A stretch of 64,000 nucleotides of DNA from Arthrobacter_N sp051262515 (lineage in GTDB: Bacteria > Actinomycetota > Actinomycetes > Actinomycetales > Micrococcaceae): contig NZ_JBIMER010000003.1 of the NCBI RefSeq assembly GCF_051262515.1, positions 124,001-188,000 on the forward strand, in the 5' to 3' direction. How positions within the stretch are numbered: the stretch's first letter is position 1; each line of letters starts with the position of its first letter. Below, piece by piece: positions 25,613 to 34,583 of the stretch. The position numbers and the translations under genes were made by a program. Under the pieces are notes generated by a model. That model had not been told where the DNA came from. It did no database searches and saw nothing but the letters and a program-made list of their open reading frames with translations.

Positions 25613-25676
25613 GATCTGCGCAATCTGGTCGCCAGGACCGGTGCAGTGTGTGCAGTCTGTGGCATGATCTGCGCAA
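25613..25676. promoter_or_regulatory. Phased direct repeats, candidate Lrp/AsnC binding sites
   Basis: GATCTGCGCAA occurs identically at 25613-25623 and 25666-25676, 53 bases apart (about five helical turns), in the divergent spacer between the Lrp-type regulator and the dehydrogenase operon. GTGCAGTGTGTGCAG lies between them. This suits autoregulation and operon control by the adjacent Lrp-family protein. Confidence 0.5.
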
Positions 25677-25716
25677 AGACTCAGACAAAATGTAAATCTA
25701 GCCCCGGGAGTACCGC

Positions 25717-26187
25717 ATGCCTGTCGATTCGTTGGACGCGAAGATCCTCGAGGCCTTTTCCGGCGATCCGCGGATGTCGGTGTTGGAGGCGTCGCGCGCG
25801 CTCGGGGTCGCCAGGGCGACCGTTCAGGCGCGGCTGGACAAGATGCAGCGCCAGGGGGTGGTCACCGGCTGGGGTCCGCACCTCTCCGCGGAGGGGCTCG
25901 GGTTTCCGGTCCGGGCCTACTGCTCGCTCGCTATCCACCAGGACGCGGGGCACGACGCCGTAGCGGACGCGCTCGCGGCGATCCCGGAGGTGTTGGAGCT
26001 CCACACCGTGTCGGGGGAGAGCGACCTGCTGGCGTGCGTCGTGGCGCGCTCCAACCCGGACCTGCAGCGGGTGCTCGATGCGGTCATCTCCACGGGTACC
26101 GTGGTGCGGTCCTCTTCGCTGGTGGTGCTGAACACGCCGATCCCGCTGCGGGCGCTGCCCTTGGCGCGCGCTGCCGCGGCTTCGTGA
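25717..26187 (+). CDS. Lrp/AsnC family transcriptional regulator
   Basis: 156 residues. An N-terminal winged-helix (LDAKILEAFSGDPRMSVLEASRALGVARATVQARLDKMQ, given by its ends) has the family's recognition helix. The C-terminal RAM/effector domain includes VSGESDLLACVVARSNPDLQRVLDAV. It is divergent from the branched-chain-type dehydrogenase operon, as BkdR-type activators are. It probably senses branched-chain amino acids or 2-oxoacids and binds the repeated sites upstream. Confidence 0.9.
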   Translation: MPVDSLDAKILEAFSGDPRMSVLEASRALGVARATVQARLDKMQRQGVVTGWGPHLSAEGLGFPVRAYCSLAIHQDAGHDAVADALAAIPEVLELHTVSGESDLLACVVARSNPDLQRVLDAVISTGTVVRSSSLVVLNTPIPLRALPLARAAAAS

Positions 26188-26229
26188 CGCCGACTGTTTG
26201 CGGAGTCCCCCGGTGCGGGAGTATCCTCA

Positions 26230-26252
26230 GTTAGAGTCAATCTGACACTAAC
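26230..26252. promoter_or_regulatory. NrtR-type operator palindrome upstream of nad operon
   Basis: GTTAGAGTCA (26230-26239) and TGACACTAAC (26243-26252) are inverted arms with one mismatched pair, around ATC. The site ends 41 bases before the ATG of the Nudix-like regulator that heads the nad operon. Position and symmetry point to autoregulation by that protein. Confidence 0.6.
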
Positions 26253-26293
26253 TAAGGGGCCCGTGGGTGAGACCATCGGGAGGGAGTCGCGTC

Positions 26294-27073
26294 ATGGAGT
26301 TCGCCAACGTTTCCGAACGCCGCGACCTGACCCCGGAACTGGCCGTCTCCACCGTGATCTTCGCGTTGCGCGACGACGGGACGGGAAGCGGCAAAACCTT
26401 GTGGCTGCCGCTGGTGCGCAGAACCAGGGAACCGTACAGGGGCCGGTGGGCACTGCCCGGGGGACCTCTCGGTGCCCGCGAGACGCTGCAGGACGCCGCC
26501 GCGCGCAACCTGCTGACCACCACGGGTCTGGTTCCCCGCTATCTCGAGCAGCTTTACGCGTTCGGCGGGCTGGACCGTTCCCCATCGCGGCGCGTCGTCT
26601 CGATCGTGTACTGGGCACTGGTGCGGGAGGACGACGCCGCGGACCCCGCCGCCGGGGAGGCGACGTCGGTGTTGCGCCAGGACCCGAACGTCGCCTGGTT
26701 CCCCGCCGAGGGCCCCGAGGCCCAGGAGGCCTTGGCCTTCGACCATTCGGAGATCGTCCGCTACGCGCAGTGGCGGTTGCGGAACAAGGTGGCCTACGGC
26801 TCCATCGCCCACCGGTTCCTCGGCGACCGCTTCACGCTCGCACAGGTCAGGGAGGTCTACGAAGCGGTGCTCGGCCGCCGGATCGACCCGGCCAACTTCC
26901 GCCGCCAGCTCCGCGGCGCCGAGGACATCGAGGCCACAGACGAGTACCTCCACGGCGGCAAGCACCGGCCCCCGCGGCTTTACCGCTACACCGGTCCGCC
27001 GCCCACCAACGGCGCTCCGGCCCCGGCACGGAACCCCGCAGACACCCACGGCAGAAACAGGAACCCAGCATGA
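26294..27073 (+). CDS. nrtR: NrtR-like Nudix transcriptional regulator of NAD synthesis
   Basis: 259 residues. The N-terminal Nudix domain contains GRWALPGGPLGARETLQDAA followed by ARNLLTTTGL. The consensus REUxEExGU has lost its Glu residues (N and TT instead), so hydrolase activity is unlikely. The C-terminal winged helix (FTLAQVREVYEAVLGRRIDPANFRRQL, given by its ends) is typical of NrtR repressors. The start follows GGGAGGGAG by seven bases. A palindromic operator lies upstream. Its stop overlaps nadA (ATGA), placing it first in nrtR-nadA-nadB-nadC-cysteine desulfurase. NrtR senses ADP-ribose in known cases. Confidence 0.85.
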   Translation: MEFANVSERRDLTPELAVSTVIFALRDDGTGSGKTLWLPLVRRTREPYRGRWALPGGPLGARETLQDAAARNLLTTTGLVPRYLEQLYAFGGLDRSPSRRVVSIVYWALVREDDAADPAAGEATSVLRQDPNVAWFPAEGPEAQEALAFDHSEIVRYAQWRLRNKVAYGSIAHRFLGDRFTLAQVREVYEAVLGRRIDPANFRRQLRGAEDIEATDEYLHGGKHRPPRLYRYTGPPPTNGAPAPARNPADTHGRNRNPA

Positions 27074-28341
27074 GCAGCGTGAACACCACCATCCAGCGTT
27101 TGACCCTGGGCAAGGCACCGGACGCCACCTGCACCACGGACCTTGCCAAGGCCCCGTGGAACTTCGACGCCGGGGCGCCCTCCTATGGTCCGGGTTCCTC
27201 CATGGGCGACACCGCCCCGCCCGCCACCCCGCGGCAGGGCGAACTGCCCGAGGAGTACCGCAACGCCGGTGACGCCGAGCTCGACGGCCGGATCCGCGCG
27301 GCCAAGCGGACCCTCGGCGACCGGTTGGTGGTGTTGGGCCACTTCTACCAGCGCGACGAGGTGGTCCAGTACGCGGACTTCGTCGGAGACTCCTTCCAAC
27401 TCGCCAACGCCGCCCAGACGCGCGACGCGGCGGAGTACATCGTCTTCTGCGGCGTCCACTTCATGGCCGAAACGGCGGACATCCTCTCCCGCGAAGACCA
27501 GGCCGTCGTCCTGCCGAACCTCGCCGCCGGTTGCTCGATGGCCGACATGGCGGACGAGTCCTCGGTCGAGGAGTGCTGGGAGCAGCTCATGGAGCTCTAC
27601 GCCGCCGAATCCGACGAGGACGGCAAGGCCCCGGTCATCCCCGTCACCTACATGAACTGCTCCGCCGCCCTGAAGGCGTTCGTCGGGCGACACGGCGGGA
27701 TCGTGTGTACGTCCTCGAACGCCGCCACGGTGCTCGAGTGGGCCTTCGAACGCGGGCGCCGCGTGCTGTTCTTCCCCGACCAGCACCTGGGGCGGAACAC
27801 CGCCAAGGCCATGGGGATCCCGCTGGAGCGCATGCCGCTGTGGAGGCCGCGCAAGGCGCTCGGCGGAAGCACGGCGGAGGCGTTGGCGGACGCCCAAGTC
27901 ATCCTGTGGAACGGCTTTTGCTCCGTGCACAAGCGCTTCAGCGTCGCGCAGATCGAGAAGGCGCGGACGGACTACCCCAACGTCCAGGTGATCGTGCACC
28001 CCGAGTGCCCCATGGAGGTCGTCGACGCCGCGGACTCCGCGGGCTCCACCGACTTCATTCAGAAGGCGGTGGCCGCCGCGCCCGCCGGCTCGACATTCGC
28101 CATCGGGACCGAGGTCAACATGGTGAACCGACTCGCTTCCCAGTACCCGCAGCACACCATCTTCTGCCTCGATCCGGTGATTTGCCCGTGTTCCACCATG
28201 TACCGGATCCACCCGGGATACCTCGCGTGGGTCCTGGAGGAACTGGTCGCCGGGCGCGTCGTCAACCGCATCGGCGTTCCGGGGGACGTCGCCGTCGAGG
28301 CCAAGGTCGCGCTGGACCGCATGCTGGCCGCCCGCCCATGA
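27070..28341 (+). CDS. nadA: Quinolinate synthase NadA
   Basis: 423 residues. Condenses iminoaspartate with dihydroxyacetone phosphate to quinolinate using a [4Fe-4S] cluster. Conserved blocks: VVLGHFYQRDEVVQYADF, DSFQLANAA, YMNCSAALKAFVG, HPECPMEVVDAAD and a C-terminal DPVICPCSTMYRIHP; these carry the cluster cysteines. ATG at 27070 overlaps the regulator's stop; the nadB start overlaps the nadA stop by four bases. The reading frame is also open further upstream but coupling sets this start. Confidence 0.94.
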   Translation: MSSVNTTIQRLTLGKAPDATCTTDLAKAPWNFDAGAPSYGPGSSMGDTAPPATPRQGELPEEYRNAGDAELDGRIRAAKRTLGDRLVVLGHFYQRDEVVQYADFVGDSFQLANAAQTRDAAEYIVFCGVHFMAETADILSREDQAVVLPNLAAGCSMADMADESSVEECWEQLMELYAAESDEDGKAPVIPVTYMNCSAALKAFVGRHGGIVCTSSNAATVLEWAFERGRRVLFFPDQHLGRNTAKAMGIPLERMPLWRPRKALGGSTAEALADAQVILWNGFCSVHKRFSVAQIEKARTDYPNVQVIVHPECPMEVVDAADSAGSTDFIQKAVAAAPAGSTFAIGTEVNMVNRLASQYPQHTIFCLDPVICPCSTMYRIHPGYLAWVLEELVAGRVVNRIGVPGDVAVEAKVALDRMLAARP

Positions 28342-29921
28342 GCAGGCGCCCGTCGCTGGCCGTCGTCGGATCCGGCATCGCCGGCCTCTACGCCGCGGTG
28401 GTGGCCGTCGAGCGGGGACACGAGGTGCGGCTGCTGACCAAGGACAGGCTCGGCGACTCGAACACCTGGTACGCCCAGGGCGGGCTCTCGGCGGTCGGTC
28501 CGCAGGGACGTGCCGGCGGAGACTCGATCGGGGCGCATGTCGCGGACACGCTGGTGGCCGGCGCGCGGCTGGGCGACCCGCGCGCCGTGCGCATGGTGTG
28601 TGCGGCCGCCTGGGGCCACGTGGAGCGGTTGGCCCTCATGGGCATGGCGTTCGACGCCGACGCATCCCGCGGCGGAGAGCCGCTGTACCGGCTGGGGCTC
28701 GAGGGCGCCCATTCCCGCCCGCGGATCCTGCACGCGTCCGGGGACGCCACGGGCCGGGCCATCGCCCAGAGCCTGATCGCCGTGTGCCGCCGCCTGGAGT
28801 CCGAGGGACGGCTGGCGATCGAGGAGGGGACGTTCGTCCACGCGCTGGAGCACGACGCCGGCCGCGTCGCCGGCGTGCGGGCCACGGGCGGGTCCTCCGG
28901 GCACGGAAGCTCCATCCGCGCCGACGCCGTCCTGCTGGCCACCGGAGGGATCGGGGTCCTCTACCCCTGGACGACCAATCCCGCCGGCGCCACGGGAGAC
29001 GGGGCCGCCCTGGCGTGGAACGCCGGTGCGGCGATCGCCGACGCCGAATTCGTCCAGTTCCATCCCACCCTCGTGCCGGACGGACCCTTCATGGTCTCCG
29101 AAGCCGTGCGCGGGGAGGGCGCCGTCCTGCTCGACGGCACGGGACACCGCTTCATGCCCGGCCTCCATCCGGACGCGGAACTGGCGCCGCGGGACGTGGT
29201 GGCACGGGCCATCCACCGCGTCCGCGCCGCCACGGGCGCGGTCTACCTGGACGCCACCACGGTGGAGGCGGACCGCGGCAGGGGATTCCTCGCGGGACGG
29301 TTCCCCGGCATCACCTCCCGACTGCGCGAACTGGGACACGACCTGGCCGTGGCACCCGTGCCCGTTGCCGAGGCGCAGCACTACTGGATGGGCGGCATCG
29401 TCACCGACGCCCACGGGCGCACCACCATTCCGGGACTGCTTGCCGCCGGGGAAACGGCCTGCACCGGCGCCCACGGGGCCAACCGGTTGGCCTCCAACTC
29501 GCTGCTGGAGGGACTGGTCTACGCGTGGACCAGCGTTGTGGCGCTCTCAAACGACGACGGCCGGCCCCCCGCGCCCCTGCCCGGGGACATGGACACGTTG
29601 ACGCTCGCGGAGCCCGCCGGGACGGACTCCGGCGAGCCCCAGTCCGTGGACCTGGCGGCCCTGCACTCACTCACGGGGCGGGCGCTCGCCGTCGAACGCG
29701 AGGAAGGCTCACTGCGCGTGGCCGCCAAGCAACTCACCGCGTGGTCGGCCCCGGCCGGTGGTCGTCCGCGGCGGGAACTGGCGCACCTGCTGACGGTCGG
29801 GCGCATCATCGCCGCCGCGGCCCTGGCCCGGGAGAACTCACTGGGTGCCCACCACCGCACCGACTTCCCCCAGCCGCCGGCCTCCCTGGCCCGGCGCGCC
29901 CTCGTCAAGACAGGACAGTAG
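28338..29921 (+). CDS. nadB: L-aspartate oxidase
   Basis: 527 residues, FAD-dependent, oxidising L-aspartate to iminoaspartate for NadA. N-terminal VVGSGIAGLYAAVVAVERGH is the dinucleotide motif; NTWYAQGGLSAV, LHASGDATGRAI, VQFHPT, and GANRLASNSLLEGLVYA are family blocks. It has the expected C-terminal helical domain. The ATG overlaps the nadA stop and only three bases separate it from nadC. Confidence 0.94.
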   Translation: MSRRPSLAVVGSGIAGLYAAVVAVERGHEVRLLTKDRLGDSNTWYAQGGLSAVGPQGRAGGDSIGAHVADTLVAGARLGDPRAVRMVCAAAWGHVERLALMGMAFDADASRGGEPLYRLGLEGAHSRPRILHASGDATGRAIAQSLIAVCRRLESEGRLAIEEGTFVHALEHDAGRVAGVRATGGSSGHGSSIRADAVLLATGGIGVLYPWTTNPAGATGDGAALAWNAGAAIADAEFVQFHPTLVPDGPFMVSEAVRGEGAVLLDGTGHRFMPGLHPDAELAPRDVVARAIHRVRAATGAVYLDATTVEADRGRGFLAGRFPGITSRLRELGHDLAVAPVPVAEAQHYWMGGIVTDAHGRTTIPGLLAAGETACTGAHGANRLASNSLLEGLVYAWTSVVALSNDDGRPPAPLPGDMDTLTLAEPAGTDSGEPQSVDLAALHSLTGRALAVEREEGSLRVAAKQLTAWSAPAGGRPRRELAHLLTVGRIIAAAALARENSLGAHHRTDFPQPPASLARRALVKTGQ

Positions 29922-29924
29922 ACC

Positions 29925-30818
29925 ATGAGCACACCCACCACCTGGCCGGTGCCCGCCCGCATCCTCGAACCCCTCGTGGCCGCCGCGCTCGCCGAAGACG
30001 CACCCTCGGGGGACCTGACCGGTTCCGTGCTGGTCCCGGCCGACGCGACGGCGCGGGCGGGCGTCGTGGCCCGCGAGCCCGGCACATGCGCCGGGCTCGC
30101 GGCTTTCCGCACTGCCATGCTGCTGACCGATCCCACCTTGCGCGTGGACCTCCTGGTGTCCGACGGCCGGAAGTTCGCCGCCGGCGACACGCTCGCGACG
30201 GTGGCCGGCAACGCCCGGTCCGTGTTGGCCGCGGAGCGCGTGGGGCTGAACCTCCTGCAGCGGATGTGCGGCATCGCCACCGCGACGGACGCCTTCGTCC
30301 GCGCGGCCGCGGGCCATGGCGCGCGGATCGCCGACACGCGCAAGACGACTCCGGGGCTGCGCGTGCTCGAACGCTACGCCGTGCGCTGCGGCGGGGGCTA
30401 CAACCACCGGGACAACCTCTCGGAGGCCGTCATGGCCAAGGACAACCACCTGGCCCTGCTGGGATCGGGGGAGGCACTCACCGTGGCCCTGCGCCAGGCC
30501 CGCGGTCGCCTGGGGCACACCACGCACTTCGAGGTGGAGATCGATTCCCTCGAGCAGCTCGAACCGGTCGTCACGGCCGGGATCGACACGCTGATGCTGG
30601 ACAACTTCAGCCTCGCCGACCTCGCCGAAGGCGTGCGACGTGTGGGCGGTCGGTGCCTGGTGGAGGCGTCGGGCAACGTCCGGCTCGAAACGGTCGCCGA
30701 CATCGCCGCGACGGGTGTGGACGTCATCTCCTCGGGAGCGCTCACGCACAGCGTCCGTGCCCTGGACCTGGGGCTGGACTTCCGCGCGGAGAACACCGCG
30801 GCCGGGGATCTGCCGTGA
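29925..30818 (+). CDS. nadC: Nicotinate-nucleotide pyrophosphorylase (carboxylating)
   Basis: 297 residues. Converts quinolinate and PRPP to nicotinate mononucleotide with CO2 release. Family blocks: EDAPSGDLTGSVLV, RVGLNLLQRMCGIAT, DTRKTTPGLRVLERYAVRCGG, HRDNLSEAVMAKDNHL, and VEASGNVRLETVADIAATGVDVIS (given by its ends). Stop and next start overlap by four bases (GTGA). Confidence 0.95.
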   Translation: MSTPTTWPVPARILEPLVAAALAEDAPSGDLTGSVLVPADATARAGVVAREPGTCAGLAAFRTAMLLTDPTLRVDLLVSDGRKFAAGDTLATVAGNARSVLAAERVGLNLLQRMCGIATATDAFVRAAAGHGARIADTRKTTPGLRVLERYAVRCGGGYNHRDNLSEAVMAKDNHLALLGSGEALTVALRQARGRLGHTTHFEVEIDSLEQLEPVVTAGIDTLMLDNFSLADLAEGVRRVGGRCLVEASGNVRLETVADIAATGVDVISSGALTHSVRALDLGLDFRAENTAAGDLP

Positions 30819-31975
30819 TCTACCTCGACGCCGCCGCGACCACCCAGACGCTTCCCGAGGTGCTGGACACCGTGTGGCCGCTGATGACCACCGAGTTCGG
30901 CAACCCCTCCAGCCGGCACACGGCGGGGGAGACCGCGGCCCGCGCCCTTGACTACGCGCGCTCCACCGCGGCGTCGGTCCTGGGCGTCCGCGACGGGGAC
31001 GTGGTGTTCACCTCGGGCGGCACCGAATCCAACAACCTGGCCATCAAGGGCCTCGCGCTCACTCGGCCGCGCGGACGCCACCTGGTGGTCACCGCGGTCG
31101 AACACTCGTCGGTCCGCGGGGCCGCCGACTACCTCGCGCGGCACCACGGCTTCACGGTGGACGTCCTCGCCGTGGACGGACTCGGCCGGATCGATCCAGA
31201 CGAGCTTTCGCGCACCGTCCGCGCGGACACCACCCTGGTCTCCGTGATGGCGGTGAACAACGAGGTCGGAACCATCCAGCCCGTCGTCGAGGCGGCCGCC
31301 CTCGCGCACGCTGCCGGGGCGCTCTTCCACACGGACGCAGTGCAGGCAGCCGGCTGGCTCGACCTGGGCCCGCTGGCCGCGGCCGCCGACGCACTCAGTG
31401 TCTCCGGGCACAAGCTCGGAGGGCTCAAGGGGGCCGGACTGCTCATGGTGCGCGGACGTCACGAACTGGAACCCGTGGCGCACGGCGGCGGACAGGAGCG
31501 CGGCCGGCGCGCCGGAACCGAAAACGTCGCCGGGGCGGTGGCGACGGCCACGGCCCTGCGGCTGGCCGCGGAGGGCGCCGAGCGCGGCGGGCCGGAGGAC
31601 GGGTACGGCGCCTACCTCGCCCGTACCGTCCTGGCGGGGCTCGCCGGGGCCCTGCCCGAGGCTCCCGTCGCCACGGGCCACCCAGAACTCCGGGTGCCGG
31701 GCATCGTCTCCTTCTGCTTCCCCGGGACGGCCGGCGAGGCGGTGCTGCTCGAGCTCGAGCGGCGCGGGGTCCTCTGCTCTTCCGGTTCCGCCTGCCATGC
31801 TGGATCGTCGGACCCCTCGCCCGTGCTCCTGGCCATGGGCCTGGACGCGGACACGGCCCTGACGGCCGTCCGGCTCAGCTTCACCCGCCGCGTCAAGGAG
31901 GGGGAGATCACGACGGCGGCGCGCAGCCTCGTCGCTGCCGTGCGGGCCGTGGCGGCCAACGGCGGGCACGGCTAG
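30815..31975 (+). CDS. Cysteine desulfurase (NifS/IscS-like)
   Basis: 386 residues, PLP-dependent, releasing sulfur from cysteine. YLDAAATT at the N-terminus, GNPSSRH, the PLP lysine in VSGHKLGGLKG, RRAGTENVAG, and the active-site cysteine in CSSGSACHAGSSDPS are all visible. The GTG start overlaps the nadC stop. Its place at the end of the nad operon suggests supply of sulfur for the NadA Fe-S cluster, as in Bacillus nifS-nadBCA; a separate suf system elsewhere may serve other proteins. Confidence 0.92.
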   Translation: MIYLDAAATTQTLPEVLDTVWPLMTTEFGNPSSRHTAGETAARALDYARSTAASVLGVRDGDVVFTSGGTESNNLAIKGLALTRPRGRHLVVTAVEHSSVRGAADYLARHHGFTVDVLAVDGLGRIDPDELSRTVRADTTLVSVMAVNNEVGTIQPVVEAAALAHAAGALFHTDAVQAAGWLDLGPLAAAADALSVSGHKLGGLKGAGLLMVRGRHELEPVAHGGGQERGRRAGTENVAGAVATATALRLAAEGAERGGPEDGYGAYLARTVLAGLAGALPEAPVATGHPELRVPGIVSFCFPGTAGEAVLLELERRGVLCSSGSACHAGSSDPSPVLLAMGLDADTALTAVRLSFTRRVKEGEITTAARSLVAAVRAVAANGGHG

Positions 31976-31979
31976 TTTT

Positions 31980-32011
31980 CGGCCGCCGGAGACTTTCGCC
32001 CCCGGCGGCCG
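31980..32011. terminator. Hairpin ending the nad operon
   Basis: CGGCCGCCGG (31980-31989) and CCGGCGGCCG (32002-32011) form a perfect 10-bp stem five bases after the cysteine desulfurase stop. There is no T-run after it. Confidence 0.5.
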
Positions 32012-32121
32012 CAGGCACTACGCTGGACGCGTGTCCGCCCCCGGGCCGCGTCGGCGTGCCGCGCCGCCGCCGGGGCCGGCATTCCCACCGCCAGGCCGAC
32101 CCAGCATCGGAGCCGCATTCC

Positions 32122-32928
32122 ATGAAGCGCAACGTCTCATCGCGCATTGTCTCCAGCACGAGCGCCGGAACACGCCTCGTGTTCGCCGTGGCAGCCGTCC
32201 GCGATCCCGGCTACGACTCCTTCACCGAGCAACTCTCCATCGCCGTCGACGGCCGGCCGGTCGAGGCCCGGGAGCTTGCCGACCACCACGGCGGACGCTT
32301 CCACGTCCTGGACACCCCGGACGCCGCGGAGGTCGTGGTCGAATACAACGCGGAGATCCTCGGCCGCGCGCGCCCGGCGGAGGCCGACCCGGCTGACCTG
32401 ATCCGCTACGTGCGCCCCTCGCGCTACTGCGAATCCGACAAGCTGCTGCCGACGTCGTACGCGGAATTCGGAACGCTGGGCGGCGCGGAACTGGTGCTGG
32501 CCGTGCGCGGCTGGGTCGCCGGGAAACTGGACTACGTCCTCGGGTCCTCGCGCGGTACGGACGGCTCCGTGGAGACGCTGCTGGCACGCCGGGGCGTGTG
32601 CCGGGACTTCGCGCACCTGGTCGTGTCCCTGCTGCGGGCCAAGGACGTCCCGGCGCGGCTGGTGGCCGCGTATGCCCCGCATCTGTCCCCGATGGACTTC
32701 CACGCGGTCGTCGAGGCCTACGTCGAGGGCCGCTGGGTGGTCGTGGACCCCACGGCACTGGCCCCGCGGCAGGGTCTGGCGCGGATCTCCACCGGCGCCG
32801 ACTCATCCGACACCGCGTTCCTCTCCACGGTCGGCGGTTCGCTCACGCTCAAGGAACTGCGCATCACGGCGGAGGGGGACGCCGGCGCCCTGGATCCCGG
32901 CGCGGGCGAACTCGTCGAACTGCGCTAG
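32122..32928 (+). CDS. Transglutaminase-like domain protein
   Basis: 268 residues. The C-terminal transglutaminase/protease core has the nucleophile Cys in RRGVCRDFAHLVVSLLRA, His in MDFHAVVEAYV and Asp in VVVDPTALAPR, the Cys-His-Asp triad of the family. The N-terminus is beta-rich, as in the bacterial transglutaminase N-domain. No signal peptide is seen. ATG at 32122 is chosen; TACGCT at 32019-32024 may be the -10 of a promoter with about a 90-base leader. Substrate unknown. It shares its CTAG stop with the convergent ABC-F gene. Confidence 0.85.
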   Translation: MKRNVSSRIVSSTSAGTRLVFAVAAVRDPGYDSFTEQLSIAVDGRPVEARELADHHGGRFHVLDTPDAAEVVVEYNAEILGRARPAEADPADLIRYVRPSRYCESDKLLPTSYAEFGTLGGAELVLAVRGWVAGKLDYVLGSSRGTDGSVETLLARRGVCRDFAHLVVSLLRAKDVPARLVAAYAPHLSPMDFHAVVEAYVEGRWVVVDPTALAPRQGLARISTGADSSDTAFLSTVGGSLTLKELRITAEGDAGALDPGAGELVELR

Positions 32929-34574
32929 GCCCGGGCCGGGAGTTCCGCGACCCGGCCCGCGTCCACGCCCCAGCGCTGGTCCAGGCGCACGTTGCCGAGC
33001 AGCCTGCGGTCGTGAGAGACCAGCAGCAGCGCGCCGTCGTACCCCTCCAGCGCCTCCTCCAGCTGTTCGATCGCCGGGAGGTCCAGGTGGTTGGTGGGTT
33101 CGTCGAGGACAAGCAGGTTCACGCCCCGGGCCTGAAGCAGCGCCATGGCGGCGCGGGTCCGCTCCCCTGGGGACAGGCGCCCCACGAGGCTGGCGACCTG
33201 GTCCGCCTTGAGTCCGAACTTGGCCATCAGGGTCCGCGCCTCGGCGGGGGCCAGATCCGGCAGCGCGGCGGCGAACGCATCGCCCAGCGGGAGCGCCTCG
33301 TCGAGTCCCGTGCGGGCCTGGTCGATTTCCCCGACGGCCACGCTGGAACCGAGGCTGGCCGTTCCGCTCTCGGGCGCCTCGCGGCCCAGCAGGAGCCGCA
33401 AAAGCGTGGTCTTGCCCGCGCCGTTCGGGCCGGTGATGCCGATCCGTTCGCCGGCGTTGACCTGCAGCGAAACGGGTCCGAACGCGAAGCCGCCGCGCCG
33501 CAGCGTCGCCTCGTTCAGGGTCGCGACCACCGAGCTGGACCGCGGGGCGGAACCGATGCTGAACTGCAGGGCCCATTCCTTGCGGGGCTCCTCCACCTCG
33601 TCCAGCCGCGAGATGCGGGACTCCATCTGGCGGACCTTCTGGGCCTGCTTCTCCGAGGACTCCGTGCTGGCCTTGCGGCGGATCTTGTCGTTGTCCGGGC
33701 TCTTCTTCATGGCATTGCGCACGCCCTGGCTGCTCCACTCGCGCTGCGTCCGCGCCCGGGAGACGAGGTCCGCCTTCTTGTCCGCGAACTCCTCGTACGC
33801 CTCGCGCGCGTGCCGGCGGGCCACCTCGCGCTCGGCGAGGTAGGACTCGTAGCCGCCGTCGTACAGCGAGACCCGGTTCTGCGCCAGATCGAGTTCGACG
33901 ATCTTCGTGACGCAGCGCGCCAGGAACTCCCTGTCGTGCGAGACGAGCACGACGCCGGCCCGCAGGCCCCGCACGAACGCCTCCAGCCGCTCCAGACCCG
34001 GCAGGTCGAGGTCGTTGGTGGGCTCGTCGAGCAGGACCAGGTCGAACCGGCTCAGGAGCAGCGCGGCGAGCGCGGCCCGCGCCGCCTGCCCGCCGGAGAG
34101 CGCGGTCATGTGCGTCTGCGGGTCCAGGTCCAACCCGAGTTCCGCGAGCACGGGCCCCGTGCGCTCCTCCAGGTCGGCGGCGCCGGAGGCCATCCAGTGG
34201 TCGAAGGCGTCCGAATACGCGTCGTCGGCTCCGGGGCCGGCGTCGGCGAGGCCCTCCGCTGCGGACTCCATGGCCGCCGTGGCCGCCGTCGCGCCGGTCC
34301 GCCGGCCGAGGTAGCCGGCGATCGTCTCGCCGGGGATCCGCTCGTGCTCCTGGGGCAGCCAGCCGACGAACGCGTCGGAGGGCGCCGTCGAGACGGTTCC
34401 GGACTGCGGACGGTCCGCCCCGGCCAGCAGCCGGAGCAGGGTCGACTTGCCCGCCCCGTTGGCCCCGACGACGCCGACCACGTCGCCCGGGGCGACGGTG
34501 AGGTTCAGCCCGGAAAAGAGGGTGCGGTGGGCGTGGCCTCCGGAGAGGTCCTTGGCCACGAGGGTAGCGCTCAT
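32925..34574 (-). CDS. ABC-F family ATP-binding protein
   Basis: 549 residues, two fused nucleotide-binding domains and no membrane segments. Walker A motifs GANGAGKSTLLRLLAG and GPNGAGKTTLLRLLLG, signatures LSGGQAARAALAALL and LSPGERTRAAMALL, and Walker B blocks VLLDEPTNDLD and LVLDEPTNHLD are present, with a charged linker between domains. ABC-F proteins act on the ribosome, in translation control or antibiotic protection. TAGGAT (34586-34581, minus) ends six bases before the ATG and GGAGGG fills the gap. Confidence 0.92.
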   Translation of the reverse strand: MSATLVAKDLSGGHAHRTLFSGLNLTVAPGDVVGVVGANGAGKSTLLRLLAGADRPQSGTVSTAPSDAFVGWLPQEHERIPGETIAGYLGRRTGATAATAAMESAAEGLADAGPGADDAYSDAFDHWMASGAADLEERTGPVLAELGLDLDPQTHMTALSGGQAARAALAALLLSRFDLVLLDEPTNDLDLPGLERLEAFVRGLRAGVVLVSHDREFLARCVTKIVELDLAQNRVSLYDGGYESYLAEREVARRHAREAYEEFADKKADLVSRARTQREWSSQGVRNAMKKSPDNDKIRRKASTESSEKQAQKVRQMESRISRLDEVEEPRKEWALQFSIGSAPRSSSVVATLNEATLRRGGFAFGPVSLQVNAGERIGITGPNGAGKTTLLRLLLGREAPESGTASLGSSVAVGEIDQARTGLDEALPLGDAFAAALPDLAPAEARTLMAKFGLKADQVASLVGRLSPGERTRAAMALLQARGVNLLVLDEPTNHLDLPAIEQLEEALEGYDGALLLVSHDRRLLGNVRLDQRWGVDAGRVAELPARA

Positions 34575-34583
34575 CCCTCCATC

